Counted from the first letter of the stretch, positions 33,126-42,093 are shown. The stretch is 64,000 nucleotides of DNA from SZAS-103 sp043747745 (GCA_043747745.1 JAYTOP010000011.1:42362-106361), one strand, 5' to 3'. Made by a program: numbers and translations. Notes: a model not told the origin generated them from the letters alone.

Positions 33126-33263
33126 AGCGGGGCTGGGGGCTGGGGGCTGAGGAGGTGCACGAGTGACGATCCTTGCAGCTATCGGGCTTGTCTTCACTAG
33201 TGTTTTCTCTTGCTTGCAACCAGTCCCGAACCCCTAGCCCCTAGCCCCCAGCCCCATCCTCAG
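33125..33263. repeat. G-run / C-run inverted repeat behind the CdsA-like gene
   Basis: GGGGCTGGGGGCTGGGGGC (33130-33148) faces AACCCCTAGCCCCTAGCCCC (33228-33247) and CCCAGCCCCATCC just after it. The arms are about 80 bases apart and pair imperfectly. The element lies directly after the stop codon of the CdsA-like gene and ahead of the sigma factor gene, so it may separate the two transcripts. It belongs to the same family as the repeats at 22389-22505 and 26468-26556. Confidence 0.7.
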
Positions 33264-33356
33264 TACCTCTGTGATTTTCATCCCCCTCGCGCGAATCACG
33301 AGTCGTCAGGCAGGATCGGGAGAACGCAGGTGCAGGCAGCAACGATGGGAATCACG

Positions 33357-33863
33357 ATGAACGCGTCGCGGGACAGGTTCCAGGCGCTGCTTGGGCAACA
33401 CGAGAAGATCGTGTTCAAGGTCGCCGGCATGTATTGCCGCAATGCCGAGGACCGGCGCGACCTCGCGCAGGAAATCTGCGTGCAGGCGTGGCGGTCGTTC
33501 GGCAGCTACGACCCGGCGCGCTCGTTCTCGACCTGGATGTACCGCATCGCGCTGAATGTGGCGATCTCGTTCGCACGCAGCGCAGGGTATCGCGAACGCC
33601 ATGTGGCCACGCTAGACGACGATGCCCACGACGTCGCCGACGACAGCGCCGCGATCAGCGAACACGACGAGCGCGTGCGCGCGCTGCATGCCTTCATCGA
33701 CCAACTCGACGCGCTCAACCGCGCGCTGATGCTGCTGTACCTCGAAGACCGCAGCTACCGCGAGATCGCCGAGGTGCTCGGCATCACCGAAACCAATGTC
33801 GCGACGAAAATCAACCGCCTGAAGCAGCGCATCCGCAAGGGCATCGCAGGGACCGAACAATGA
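33357..33863 (+). CDS. ECF-type RNA polymerase sigma factor
   Basis: The protein has 168 residues. Region 2 is visible as AEDRRDLAQEICVQAWRSFGSYDPARSFSTWMYRIALNVA, and region 4 as LMLLYLEDRSYREIAEVLGITETNVATKINRLKQRIRKGI. It should direct RNA polymerase to a small regulon. GGGA seven bases before the ATG at 33357 favours that start over the ATG at 33345. It overlaps the next membrane-protein gene by four bases, the normal layout of an ECF sigma factor with its regulator. Confidence 0.92.
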   Translation: MNASRDRFQALLGQHEKIVFKVAGMYCRNAEDRRDLAQEICVQAWRSFGSYDPARSFSTWMYRIALNVAISFARSAGYRERHVATLDDDAHDVADDSAAISEHDERVRALHAFIDQLDALNRALMLLYLEDRSYREIAEVLGITETNVATKINRLKQRIRKGIAGTEQ

Positions 33864-34528
33864 ACCGGAGCAATGCAATGGAACTCGATGACATGAAGGC
33901 CGCGTGGAAGACGCTGGACCAGCGCCTCGACACGCAGGCCGCACTGAGCCTGCACATGTTCAAGGAAGGCAATCTCGACCGCATGCAGCGCGGCCTGCGC
34001 CCGCTGGTCTGGGGGCAGGCGATCCAGATCGTGATTGGCGCGATGATCGCGATCTGGGGCGGTAGTTTCTGGGTCGATCATCGCGACGTGACGCACTTGC
34101 TGATCGCGGGTTTGATCGTACACGCAGCCGGTATTTCGATGGTCGTGCTCGGTGTGGTGATGCAAGCATTGATCGCGCGTATCGACCATTCCGCGCCGGT
34201 GCTGACGATCCAGCGCCAGCTCGCGCAACTGCGCAAGGTCTTCGTCTACGGCGGCATGGCGATCGGCCTGCCGTGGTGGTTCCTGTGGATGCCGTTCCTG
34301 ATGGTGCTGTTTGGCTACCTCGGCGTGGATCTGTACAAGCATGCGCCGTCGGTGATCTGGATCGGCAGCGCGATCGGTATCGCTGGATTGCTGGCGACGT
34401 GGGGATTCATGCGCTGGGCCGGCAAACGTCCACAGCTTGCGAAGCGCATGGAAGACAGCGCGGCCGGTGGCAGCATCAACAAGGCGCAGGCCCGTCTCGA
34501 CGAAATCGCGCGGTTCGAGCAGGAGTGA
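33860..34528 (+). CDS. Membrane protein, likely partner/anti-sigma of the ECF factor
   Basis: The protein has 222 residues: a charged cytoplasmic N-terminus (MELDDMKAAWKTLDQRLD), four hydrophobic segments (about 57-75, 83-105, 130-155, 162-180) and a helical C-terminal tail. No zinc-binding anti-sigma motif (H-x3-C-x2-C) is visible, so the anti-sigma role rests only on position and coupling. Start codons at 33860 (ATGA overlap with the sigma gene) and 33878 (GGAG ahead) are both plausible. Confidence 0.78.
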   Translation: MNRSNAMELDDMKAAWKTLDQRLDTQAALSLHMFKEGNLDRMQRGLRPLVWGQAIQIVIGAMIAIWGGSFWVDHRDVTHLLIAGLIVHAAGISMVVLGVVMQALIARIDHSAPVLTIQRQLAQLRKVFVYGGMAIGLPWWFLWMPFLMVLFGYLGVDLYKHAPSVIWIGSAIGIAGLLATWGFMRWAGKRPQLAKRMEDSAAGGSINKAQARLDEIARFEQE

Positions 34529-34643
34529 CGCACAGGGTCTTCGGCCTGATCATCGACCGCCGATCGACGGGCCTTGATTCGACCTTCACGTTGGGCGCCC
34601 AATGAGGTTCGGCGTGGTCGTCAACCAATCGTGGAGTTACGGC

Positions 34644-35012
34644 ATGAAATTCGCCAAGCGCCTGTTTTTCATCGCCGCGATTTACGGGTTCATCGGCCTG
34701 GTCCCCCAGTATTTCATGGAAGCCAAGAACGGCCGCGACTTTCCTCCGGCGATCACGCACCCGGAATATTTCTACGGCTTCCTCGGTGTCGCGCTTGCGT
34801 GGCAGGTGATGTTCTTCTTCATCGCCCGCGATCCGATCCGCTACCGGCTCGCGATGCTGCCCGGGGCGCTCGAGAAGATAGGCTTCGGCGCAGCGGCGAT
34901 TGCGCTGTATCTGCAAGGCCGCGCCGCGACGCAGATGCTGGCCTTCGGCAGCGTCGACCTCATCTTCGCGGCGTTGTTCCTGGTCGCGTTCCGCAAAACG
35001 CCAGCGGCGTAA
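34644..35012 (+). CDS. Small integral membrane protein
   Basis: The protein has 122 residues and three to four membrane segments (LFFIAAIYGFIGLVPQYF, YGFLGVALAWQVMFFFIA, EKIGFGAAAIALYL, SVDLIFAALFLVAF). No function is recognised. GGAG eight bases before the ATG at 34644 fixes the start; the in-frame ATG at 34602 lacks such a site. Confidence 0.78.
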   Translation: MKFAKRLFFIAAIYGFIGLVPQYFMEAKNGRDFPPAITHPEYFYGFLGVALAWQVMFFFIARDPIRYRLAMLPGALEKIGFGAAAIALYLQGRAATQMLAFGSVDLIFAALFLVAFRKTPAA

Positions 35013-35028
35013 CACCGCAGCCAGGCGA

Positions 35029-35382
35029 TCAGCGCGATGCGTTCGCCGCTTCCAGCGCAGCCAGATAGTTTGCCCAGCGCGTATCCTGCTCGCGGCCGAG
35101 CGTGTACAACGTCGTCCAGCTGAAGATTCCGCTCGCATGGCCGTCATCGAAACGCAGCAGCACGCCGTAGTGACCGATCGGCTCGATCGCAGCAATGTTG
35201 ACCGCGCGCTTGCCCGCGACCAGCACCTTCTGCCCAGGGCCATGGCCCTGCACTTCCGCACTCGGCGATTCCACCCGCAGGTATTCGCAGGGCAAGCGAA
35301 AGGTTTCGCCACTATCGAACGCGACTTCGAGCGCATGCGATGCACGGTGGAGGACGATGTTGATGACGCGGGGCGTGGTCAT
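35029..35382 (-). CDS. DUF971 family protein
   Basis: The protein has 117 residues and corresponds to the DUF971 / gamma-butyrobetaine hydroxylase N-terminal-like domain. The characteristic order is LEVAFDSGETFRLPCEYLRVESPSAEVQGHG, then VNIAAIEPIGHYGVLLRFDDGHASGIFSWTTLYTLG. Members occur alone in many proteobacteria and may take part in Fe-S or metal handling; the role is unproven. It lies between a membrane protein gene and a hydrolase gene, reading the opposite way. Confidence 0.85.
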   Translation of the reverse strand: MTTPRVINIVLHRASHALEVAFDSGETFRLPCEYLRVESPSAEVQGHGPGQKVLVAGKRAVNIAAIEPIGHYGVLLRFDDGHASGIFSWTTLYTLGREQDTRWANYLAALEAANASR

Positions 35383-35538
35383 ACGCAATTGTCCCACAGG
35401 ATGGCAGGGGCATTCACGGGGCATGAATGCATCGCTTGCTATAGGTGGAAGCAGGAGCCAACGGATGCGTGGCTCTGCACGTCCGGCGGGACCATCGATG
35501 TTTCCGCCGACCACGATTGAACGACATTGGAGGTCGCC

Positions 35539-36360
35539 ATGCGCTACATCACCACTTCCGACAACACCGAGCTCTATATCAAGGAATGGGGTTCGGGCCG
35601 CCCCGTCATCCTCATGCACGGCTGGCCGCTTTCCGCCGACAGCTGGGACGACCAGTCCGTTGCGATCGCCAATGCGGGATACCGCGCGATCGCCTACGAC
35701 CGCCGCGGCTTCGGTAGGTCAGGCCAGCCGTGGTCGGGCTACGACTACGACACGCTGGCCGACGATCTGGCAAGCGTGATCGAGCAAACCGCGAGCAAGG
35801 ACGCCGCCATCGTGGGCTTCTCGATGGGCGGCGGCGAAGTGGCGCGTTACATGTCGCGGCATGCAGGAAAAGGCGTGGCGAAGACAGCGCTGGTATCGTC
35901 GGTGGTGCCGTTCATGCTCAAGACGCCGGACAACCCGGATGGCACGGATCAAGCCACGTTCGACGGGATGACCAAGGCCATGAAAGAAGATCGCGCGAAA
36001 TTCTTCGCGGGCTTCTTCAAGGACTTTTTCGGCGTCTCGATGACGTCCCAGCCGACCAGCAACGAAGTGCTCGAATGGGCGCGCGCCGTTTCCATGCAGG
36101 CGAGCCTGAAAGCCACGCTCGATTGCGCGAAGGCGTTCGCGACCACCGACTTCCGTCCCGATCTCGCTGCATTCGACGTGCCGACCCTCATCATCCATGG
36201 AACTGCGGACAAGACGGTCCCGATCGATGCATCCGGCCGCGCCGCGGCGAAAGGCATCCGGGGATCGACGCTGGTGGAATACGAAGGTGCGCCGCACGGC
36301 CTTTTCGCAACCCACAAGGAACGCTTCACGAAGGACCTGCTGGCATTCCTCGCAAGCTAG
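35539..36360 (+). CDS. Alpha/beta hydrolase (cofactor-free haloperoxidase-like)
   Basis: A 273-residue protein with the oxyanion HGWPLSADSW, the nucleophile elbow GFSMGGGE, the acid region IIHGTADKTVP and the late histidine in GAPHGLFATH. The lid and overall sequence match the non-heme chloroperoxidase / esterase group. GGAGG five bases before the ATG at 35539 is a strong ribosome site. It is convergent with xerC and separated from it by a stem-loop. Confidence 0.92.
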   Translation: MRYITTSDNTELYIKEWGSGRPVILMHGWPLSADSWDDQSVAIANAGYRAIAYDRRGFGRSGQPWSGYDYDTLADDLASVIEQTASKDAAIVGFSMGGGEVARYMSRHAGKGVAKTALVSSVVPFMLKTPDNPDGTDQATFDGMTKAMKEDRAKFFAGFFKDFFGVSMTSQPTSNEVLEWARAVSMQASLKATLDCAKAFATTDFRPDLAAFDVPTLIIHGTADKTVPIDASGRAAAKGIRGSTLVEYEGAPHGLFATHKERFTKDLLAFLAS

Positions 36361-36370
36361 CAAAGACGTG

Positions 36371-36407
36371 ATGCCCGGGGCGCGTGGATTCCGCGCGCAC
36401 CGGGCAT
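36371..36407. terminator. Stem-loop between convergent hydrolase and xerC genes
   Basis: ATGCCCGG and CCGGGCAT form a perfect outer stem, with inner GCGCG/CGCGC pairs around a GGATTCC-like loop. It lies 10 bases after the hydrolase stop and 64 bases after the xerC stop. There is no clear U-tract, so termination strength is uncertain, but the position suits a shared terminator. Confidence 0.65.
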
Positions 36408-36470
36408 ATCGTGCAGGCAGTGCAACGCTGGTTTCTCAGCCAAGCACGGATCGAAAGCGTTGCGCGCGGA

Positions 36471-37406
36471 TCACGATTTCCGTTTCGCGCGCGGATGCGC
36501 GGCATCGTAGACCTTGGCGAGGTGCTGGAAATCGAGGTGCGTGTAGATCTGGGTGGTGGCGATGTCGGCGTGGCCGAGCAGTTCCTGCACGCCGCGCAAA
36601 TCGCCCGATGATTCGAGCACGTGGCTCGCAAAACTGTGGCGCAGCAAATGCGGATGCACGCGCTTCCAGATGCCCTGCTGCTGGGCGAGCTTGCGCAATC
36701 GCAACTGGATGGCACGCGGGCTGATCGGGCCGCCGCCTCGGCCTGGGAACACCGGCAACGTCGCATCGGCATGCGCGGCTGCATTGGCCAATTGCTGCCC
36801 TGAACCAGCACGCTCTTCGCGCCATGCCATCAAGGCGGCACAGGCGTGGCGGCCGACCGGCACCAGCCGCATCTTCGAGCCCTTGCCGGTCACGCGCACC
36901 ATACCGCCGACGAGGTCGAGTTCGCGCCAGCGCAATCCGCAGACTTCGGCCAGGCGCAATCCGGACGAGTACATCAGTTCCAGCAGGGCGCGGTCGCGTT
37001 TGCCGATCGCATCGGCATCGGGCACTTCGACCAGGCGCGTCATCTCGTCAGGATCGAGAACCTCGGGCAGCTTGCGCGGCGCTTTCGGCGCGCGCAGGCC
37101 GGTCGCCGGATTCGCAAGCAGCGTGCCACGCCGTAACTGCCACGCGAAGAAACTGCGGCAAGCCGAAAGGCGCCGCTGCAACGATGTCGCGCCGAGTCCG
37201 CGCCGGTGTTCGGCGGCAACGAACGCGCGCAGGGTTTCGCCGTCGAGCTTGTTCCATGCGGCGATGCCGCGCTCATCGAGCCACTCGCATAACGCCGCAA
37301 GATCGCGGCCGTAGCCATCGAGCGTGTGCGCCGACATTCGCCGCTCGACCGCCAGGTGCGCGAGGAACCCATCGCGTTCGGCATGCAGCGGACTGGCGGC
37401 TGTCAT
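36471..37406 (-). CDS. xerC: Tyrosine recombinase XerC
   Basis: The protein has 311 residues with an N-terminal SAM-like core-binding domain and a C-terminal catalytic domain. The catalytic set is complete: R151 (SSGLRLAEVCGLRW), K in TGKGSK (175-178), H253 and R256 (HLLRHSFASH), H279 (LGHADI) and Y288 (QIYTHLD). It resolves chromosome dimers at dif with XerD. It is the last gene of the lptM-dapF-DUF484-xerC operon and starts 19 bases after DUF484, the order seen widely in gammaproteobacteria. Confidence 0.97.
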   Translation of the reverse strand: MTAASPLHAERDGFLAHLAVERRMSAHTLDGYGRDLAALCEWLDERGIAAWNKLDGETLRAFVAAEHRRGLGATSLQRRLSACRSFFAWQLRRGTLLANPATGLRAPKAPRKLPEVLDPDEMTRLVEVPDADAIGKRDRALLELMYSSGLRLAEVCGLRWRELDLVGGMVRVTGKGSKMRLVPVGRHACAALMAWREERAGSGQQLANAAAHADATLPVFPGRGGGPISPRAIQLRLRKLAQQQGIWKRVHPHLLRHSFASHVLESSGDLRGVQELLGHADIATTQIYTHLDFQHLAKVYDAAHPRAKRKS

Positions 37407-37425
37407 GGCGGCGTTGACGATTGCG

Positions 37426-38103
37426 TCAGTCGTCGTAACGACTCAAAGCTGCAACCAGCGTGTCGCCCATCAGCCGCAGAAACAGCGTGCCCATGCCGGG
37501 ATAGAAACGGTTGGGATCGTGGCTGCCGACCACGACCAGGCCGCGTTCGCCAAGCGGCAGCAACGCGCACGATTGCACCTCGTGCACGCGCGCGCCGAAC
37601 AACACGTCGAGCTTGTCCTGCTGCAGGCGTCCGCACAGCGGTTCGGCATCGGCAAAGAAGCCTGCGAACGGCGCCAGCAATACCGCGTCGCGCGGTAGCA
37701 CCTGAAGCCAGTCAGCGCCATCGAGGCCCGCCACCGGCGCATGCAGCAGCACGCGCACGAGTTCGCCCTGGAAGTCCTCAGCAAGGCTCGCGACCATCGA
37801 CTTCAGCGTTTCTGCGGCATCGCGCGCGCGCATCAGCGCGAGCGTGAGCTGGTGCGTGCGTACGGTCAGGCGCTCGTTCTCCTGCGCGACCTGGAACAGT
37901 TCCTGCAGGCGCTTGTTGAGCTCGCGGTTCTTGTCGCGCAACACGTCGAGCTGGTAGCTCGCGAGCGAGGTCGCGCGGCCTTCCTCGCGCGGCACCACGA
38001 GTCCAAGCGCGAGGTCGGGATATTCGTTGAGGAAGCGCGGATTGAGGCGCAGGAAGGCCGCGACTTCGGTGGAACCGATCGTGTCGTGCTGGGTGTCGCT
38101 CAT
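37426..38103 (-). CDS. DUF484 family protein (YigA-like)
   Basis: The protein has 225 residues: the N-terminal EVAAFLRLNPRFLNEYPDLAL motif typical of DUF484, a coiled coil (about 50-90) and a GAF-like C-terminal domain. Its function is unknown, but it lies between dapF and xerC in many gammaproteobacteria. The ATG at 38103 overlaps the dapF stop by four bases. Confidence 0.93.
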   Translation of the reverse strand: MSDTQHDTIGSTEVAAFLRLNPRFLNEYPDLALGLVVPREEGRATSLASYQLDVLRDKNRELNKRLQELFQVAQENERLTVRTHQLTLALMRARDAAETLKSMVASLAEDFQGELVRVLLHAPVAGLDGADWLQVLPRDAVLLAPFAGFFADAEPLCGRLQQDKLDVLFGARVHEVQSCALLPLGERGLVVVGSHDPNRFYPGMGTLFLRLMGDTLVAALSRYDD

Positions 38104-39032
38104 GGGTTCCACTCTCCTTCGAAGACGAATACGGCTGGGCCGCGCATGCTGACGGGCGCGTCGTCGCGCGGCCATGCGATGCGCAGTGTGCCACCGGGAA
38201 GTTCGACCGCGACATCGCGCCCGACGCGGCCCTGCCGAACGAGGATCGCGACCGCCGCACAGGCCCCGCTGCCGCAGGCCAGGGTTTCGCCGACACCACG
38301 CTCGAACACGCGTAACGCGATGCGATCCGGCGCGAGCACCTGCGCGAAGCCGACGTTGACGCTTTCGGGAAATTCCCGCATCGCCTGCATCGCCGCGCCG
38401 AGCTTGTGCACCGGCGCATTTGCGATATCGAGGACTTCAACCAATGCGTGCGGGTTGCCCATCGACACCGCACCGAAGCGCACCGGCAGATCATGCACGT
38501 CGAGCCAATACTCGGGTTGTTCGGTAGCCATCGCGAGCGGGATGCGCGCGGGCGCAAAGTCGGGCACGCCGAGCGCGAGGGTGACATCGTTGTCGGCGTG
38601 CATCGTCACTTCGACCACGCCAGCGGGACTGTCGAGCATGAAGCGTTCCTCGCGTGCCGCGCCTGCACGACGCAACCATGCCGCCACGCAACGCGCGCCA
38701 TTGCCGCATTGCTGCGCCAGCGAACCGTCGGCGTTCCAGATGAGGTATTCCGCGACGCTGCCGGGACGGTTGGAATCGCGGATGCCGATCACCTGGTCGC
38801 AGCCGACGCCGCGACGGCGATCGGCGAGCAGGCGCAGAGTTGCGGCATCGGGGGTGAGTGTATCGCCGGCCGCTCCTGCGACCGCAGGGAGTGCAGAGCC
38901 GCCCGCGGCGACCGTACGGAGTGCAGAGCCATTCGCACATCCACGTGCAGCACGCAGGTCCAGCATCACGAAGTCGTTGCCGGCGCCGTGCATCTTGGTG
39001 AAGCGCAGGCGGTCTCGTGCGGCGGGAACCAT
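38100..39032 (-). CDS. dapF: Diaminopimelate epimerase
   Basis: The protein has 310 residues, longer than the 274 of E. coli. FTKMHGAGNDFV lies near the start. The two active-site cysteines are C109 (QQCGNGARC) and C253 (LACGSGAC). It converts LL- to meso-diaminopimelate for lysine and peptidoglycan. Between about residues 30 and 58 it has an insertion made of two ten-residue repeats (NGSALRTVAA and GGSALPAVAG) encoded by a direct DNA repeat. The ATG shares one base with the lptM stop, and the stop overlaps the DUF484 start. Confidence 0.95.
   Translation of the reverse strand: MVPAARDRLRFTKMHGAGNDFVMLDLRAARGCANGSALRTVAAGGSALPAVAGAAGDTLTPDAATLRLLADRRRGVGCDQVIGIRDSNRPGSVAEYLIWNADGSLAQQCGNGARCVAAWLRRAGAAREERFMLDSPAGVVEVTMHADNDVTLALGVPDFAPARIPLAMATEQPEYWLDVHDLPVRFGAVSMGNPHALVEVLDIANAPVHKLGAAMQAMREFPESVNVGFAQVLAPDRIALRVFERGVGETLACGSGACAAVAILVRQGRVGRDVAVELPGGTLRIAWPRDDAPVSMRGPAVFVFEGEWNP
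38878..38930 (-). repeat. 30-base period direct repeat inside dapF
   Basis: Two 23-base units, GCGACCGCAGGGAGTGCAGA followed by GCC (38878-38900) and GCGACCGTACGGAGTGCAGA followed by GCC (38908-38930), differ at two positions and are seven bases apart. The 30-base period keeps the frame. The shared words CGTACGGAGTGCAGAG resemble parts of the palindromic modules in soeA and near hemC. The region falls in a loop of DapF that is short in other bacteria. Confidence 0.8.
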
Positions 39033-39139
39033 CACGCGCTGGCGGCGGGCTTGTCCGGCAACACCAGGTTGCCCTTGTTGCCGCAGGCGGCGAGCGCGAG
39101 CAGGGCGGCGATCAGCAGGATGCGCAGGGTCGTTTTCAT
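39032..39139 (-). CDS. lptM: LPS translocon maturation lipoprotein LptM (YifL)
   Basis: A 35-residue lipoprotein precursor: signal sequence MKTTLRILLIAALLALAAC with the lipobox LAAC, then the conserved short mature part GNKGNLVLPDKP. In E. coli this protein binds LptD and helps its disulfide maturation. The gene lies directly before dapF, sharing one base with its ATG, the same place as yifL in E. coli. It is divergent from the membrane-protein gene at 39211. Confidence 0.9.
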   Translation of the reverse strand: MKTTLRILLIAALLALAACGNKGNLVLPDKPAASA

Positions 39140-39210
39140 GGACCGCAGTATAAGTCGTCCACGGGTGTATCGTCCGGGTTGTCGATCCGCTTCCACAGGC
39201 AAGGAATGCC

Positions 39211-39882
39211 ATGCCACTAAGCCAGTTCAATCCCAGCGTCATCCTGCTGGTCCCCACGCTGCTGCTTTTGCTGATCGCCTGGTTGCTGTTCCTCGGCAGC
39301 AGGCGTACGCGCGGGGCCGGGCGCCTGCTGCGCGGCGCGTTCGGCGCACTGACTTTGCTGCTCGCGCTCGCGATCGGCGGGCTCGCCCTGGTGCTGCATG
39401 ATTACCTGCGCATCGCCAACGATGTTGCGGTGGCGCACCTGTCGATGAAGCAACTCGGGCCGCAGGATTTCCAGGTCGTTTTCGCGCCCGCCTCGGGAAA
39501 CGCACGCACCGTGGAACTGCATGGCGACCAGTGGGAGGTGGATGCGCGCGTGATCCGCTGGAAGCTGCCCGCGCAACTCGCCGGCTTCCCGCCGCTTTAC
39601 CAGCTCGAACGCATCGGCGGACGCTATCACGACATAGATCAGGAACGCGCGGCGACGCGGAGCGTGCAGGCGCTGAACGACGCCGCATTGTTCGACGTGT
39701 GGGCGCTCAAGCACCGGTTCCCGAGCCTGCTGCCGTTCGTCGACGCCGACTATGGCAGCGGGGCGTACCTGCCAATGGTCGACGGCGGCAACTTCGACCT
39801 GTTCCTCAATACGCGCGGCGGCCTCGTCGCCAAACCGGCCGACGATGCAACCAAGCAGAAGCTCACCGCTGCAGGCTGGTAA
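39211..39882 (+). CDS. Membrane-anchored protein of unknown function
   Basis: The protein has 223 residues. Two N-terminal membrane segments (about 8-30 and 43-63) precede a soluble domain of about 160 residues with no recognised family motif (DFQVVFAPASGNARTVELHG, WEVDARVIRWKLP). Relatives in Xanthomonadales are sometimes labelled as efflux pumps, but two membrane helices do not support a transporter. AAGGA five bases before the ATG supports the start. It is convergent with the S9 peptidase gene, three bases apart. Confidence 0.78.
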   Translation: MPLSQFNPSVILLVPTLLLLLIAWLLFLGSRRTRGAGRLLRGAFGALTLLLALAIGGLALVLHDYLRIANDVAVAHLSMKQLGPQDFQVVFAPASGNARTVELHGDQWEVDARVIRWKLPAQLAGFPPLYQLERIGGRYHDIDQERAATRSVQALNDAALFDVWALKHRFPSLLPFVDADYGSGAYLPMVDGGNFDLFLNTRGGLVAKPADDATKQKLTAAGW

Positions 39883-39885
39883 GCC

Positions 39886-42093
39886 TTACGCTCGGCCCAG
39901 TTTCTGCCTGAGGAAGACCCAGGCCAGCGCCGACATCGTCGCGAGTTGCCGGTTGTCGGCCGCGCCGCCGTGGCCGCCCTCGATGTTCTCGTAATACAGC
40001 ACGTCGTGGCCCTGCTCGAGCATGCGCGCCATCATCTTGCGTGCGTGGCCCGGGTGCACGCGGTCGTCGCGGGTCGAGGTCATGAGCAACATCGGCGGAT
40101 AGACAACATCGTTCTTCACGTTCTGGTACGGCGAGAACGCCTTGATGAAATCCCAGTCGGCGGTATCCGGGTCGCCGTATTCAGCCATCCACGACGCGCC
40201 AGCGAGCAGATGGCTGTAGCGTTTCATGTCGAGCAGCGGCACCTGGCATACGACCGCGCCGAACAGTTGCGGATACATCGTGAGCATGTTGCCCATCAGC
40301 AGGCCACCGTTGCTGCCGCCCATGATGCCGAGGCGCTTCGGCGTGGTGACCTTGCATGCGATCAAATCTTCGGCGACCGCCGCGAAATCCTCATACGCGC
40401 GCAGGCGGTTCTCGCGCAGCGCAGCCTGGTGCCAACGCGGACCGAATTCGCCGCCGCCGCGGATGTTCGCGATGGCGTAAACATTGTTTGAAGCCGCGTT
40501 GTCCGGTGCCCTGCCCTCGTGGGCCAGCCACGAACGGCCGACACCGCCGCTGTAACCCGGCGTCAGCGAGACCTCGAAGCCGCCGTAGCCGTACAGCAAG
40601 GTCGGATGGCTGCTGTCGAGGGCGAGGCCTTTCTTCGCGACCATGAAGTAGGGAATTTTCGTCCCGTCCTTCGATGTCGCGAAGTGCTGGCTGATCTCCA
40701 GCCCAGCCGCATCGAAAAATGCGGGCGTGGACTTGATGATCTCGGGCTGCTTGCCGACCTCGCCGAAATACAGCGTAGTCGGCGAGAGGTAATCGGTGGC
40801 GGTCATGAAGTAGGTGTCGGAGTCTTCGTCGTCGACTGCTGCGACCGTGACCGTGCCGATCGTCGGCGCGCCGACGAGATCGGATGTGATCCACCCACGC
40901 TTGAGGACCCCTGAGTCGTCATCAAAATACGTCAGCACCTTGATCCGGCTCTTGACGTTGTCGAGCACATTCAGCAGCAGATGGTTCTTCGTCCAGCTGT
41001 AGCCTTCCAGCGACACGGTCGCGGTCGGCATGAACAATGGCTCGAACGCGCGCTTTCCCGCCATGAAATCGTCGAAGCGCGTCGCGATCAACGAACCAGC
41101 CGGCCAGATAGTGCCATCGAGGGTCCACGGATCGCGCAGATCAAGCAGCAACCACTCGCGATGCACGGATTTCTTTGCGCTGTCGGGTACGTCGATTTTC
41201 ACGAGCCTGCCGTCCGCGCCGCGCCCGCTGTGATCCAACACGTAAAGCTCGTCGGCATAAAACGTCAGCGCGCGGCTCACGAAATCGCGCTCATGGCCAC
41301 GGCTGTGATCGCGATACGCCGTGATCGCGAGATCGTTGGGCTTGCCTTCGTACACGACCGTCGCCGCATCCATCGGCGTGCCGCGCTTCCATTGCTTCGC
41401 GATGCGCGCATAGCCCGAGGCCGTCATGCTGCCGGGGCCGAAATCGGTACCGACATAGACCGTGTCGGCGTCCTTCCAGCTCAATCCGCCCTTGGCCTCG
41501 GTGCGCTGGAAGCCGTTTGCGACGAATTGCTTCGTCGTCAGGTCGAACTCGCGCGTCACGTCCGCATCGGAACCGCCGCGCGACAGCGCGACCAGGCAAT
41601 GCCGCCACGGTTCCTGCGGATCGGCGGGCTTCAGGCAATCGACGCCGTGCCACACCCAATTCGCATGCTCGGCGGCATTCAGCGCATCGATATCGAGCAC
41701 GGTTTCCCAGGCCGGATCAGGCTTGCGGTATGCGTCGAGCGTCGTGCGTCGCCAGATCCCGCGCTCGTGGTGCTTGTCCTTCCAGAAGTTGTAGTAGTAC
41801 GCACCGATCTTGTCGACCATCGGGATGCGCGCATCGGAGTCGAGCACTTCGAGGATGCCCGCATGCAGCGAAGCGAACGAGGGATCGGATTCGAACTGTT
41901 CGACAGTGACCGCGTTGCGCGCGCGCACCCAGTCGAGCGACGTCGTCGCGGTGACGTCTTCGAGCCACAGATACGGATCGACAGGCTCGTGCTTGGTCGC
42001 GCTGGGTGACGCGTTGGGTTCATTCATCTGTTGGGTTCCTGCTGATACGGGCAGCGCAACCAGCAGCCACGCGGCGATCATTGCTCGCAGCAC
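39886..42093 (-). CDS. Secreted S9 family prolyl oligopeptidase
   Basis: The protein has 735 residues. A signal peptide (AAWLLVALPVSAG) comes first, then a seven-bladed propeller domain (about 50-420) and the hydrolase domain. The serine nucleophile is in GGSNGGLLMG, the Asp in TSTRDDRVHPGHA and the His in EGGHGG. It cleaves short peptides after proline, probably in the periplasm. The sequence DPYLWLEDV near the N-terminus is typical of the family. Confidence 0.94.
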   Translation of the reverse strand: MLRAMIAAWLLVALPVSAGTQQMNEPNASPSATKHEPVDPYLWLEDVTATTSLDWVRARNAVTVEQFESDPSFASLHAGILEVLDSDARIPMVDKIGAYYYNFWKDKHHERGIWRRTTLDAYRKPDPAWETVLDIDALNAAEHANWVWHGVDCLKPADPQEPWRHCLVALSRGGSDADVTREFDLTTKQFVANGFQRTEAKGGLSWKDADTVYVGTDFGPGSMTASGYARIAKQWKRGTPMDAATVVYEGKPNDLAITAYRDHSRGHERDFVSRALTFYADELYVLDHSGRGADGRLVKIDVPDSAKKSVHREWLLLDLRDPWTLDGTIWPAGSLIATRFDDFMAGKRAFEPLFMPTATVSLEGYSWTKNHLLLNVLDNVKSRIKVLTYFDDDSGVLKRGWITSDLVGAPTIGTVTVAAVDDEDSDTYFMTATDYLSPTTLYFGEVGKQPEIIKSTPAFFDAAGLEISQHFATSKDGTKIPYFMVAKKGLALDSSHPTLLYGYGGFEVSLTPGYSGGVGRSWLAHEGRAPDNAASNNVYAIANIRGGGEFGPRWHQAALRENRLRAYEDFAAVAEDLIACKVTTPKRLGIMGGSNGGLLMGNMLTMYPQLFGAVVCQVPLLDMKRYSHLLAGASWMAEYGDPDTADWDFIKAFSPYQNVKNDVVYPPMLLMTSTRDDRVHPGHARKMMARMLEQGHDVLYYENIEGGHGGAADNRQLATMSALAWVFLRQKLGRA

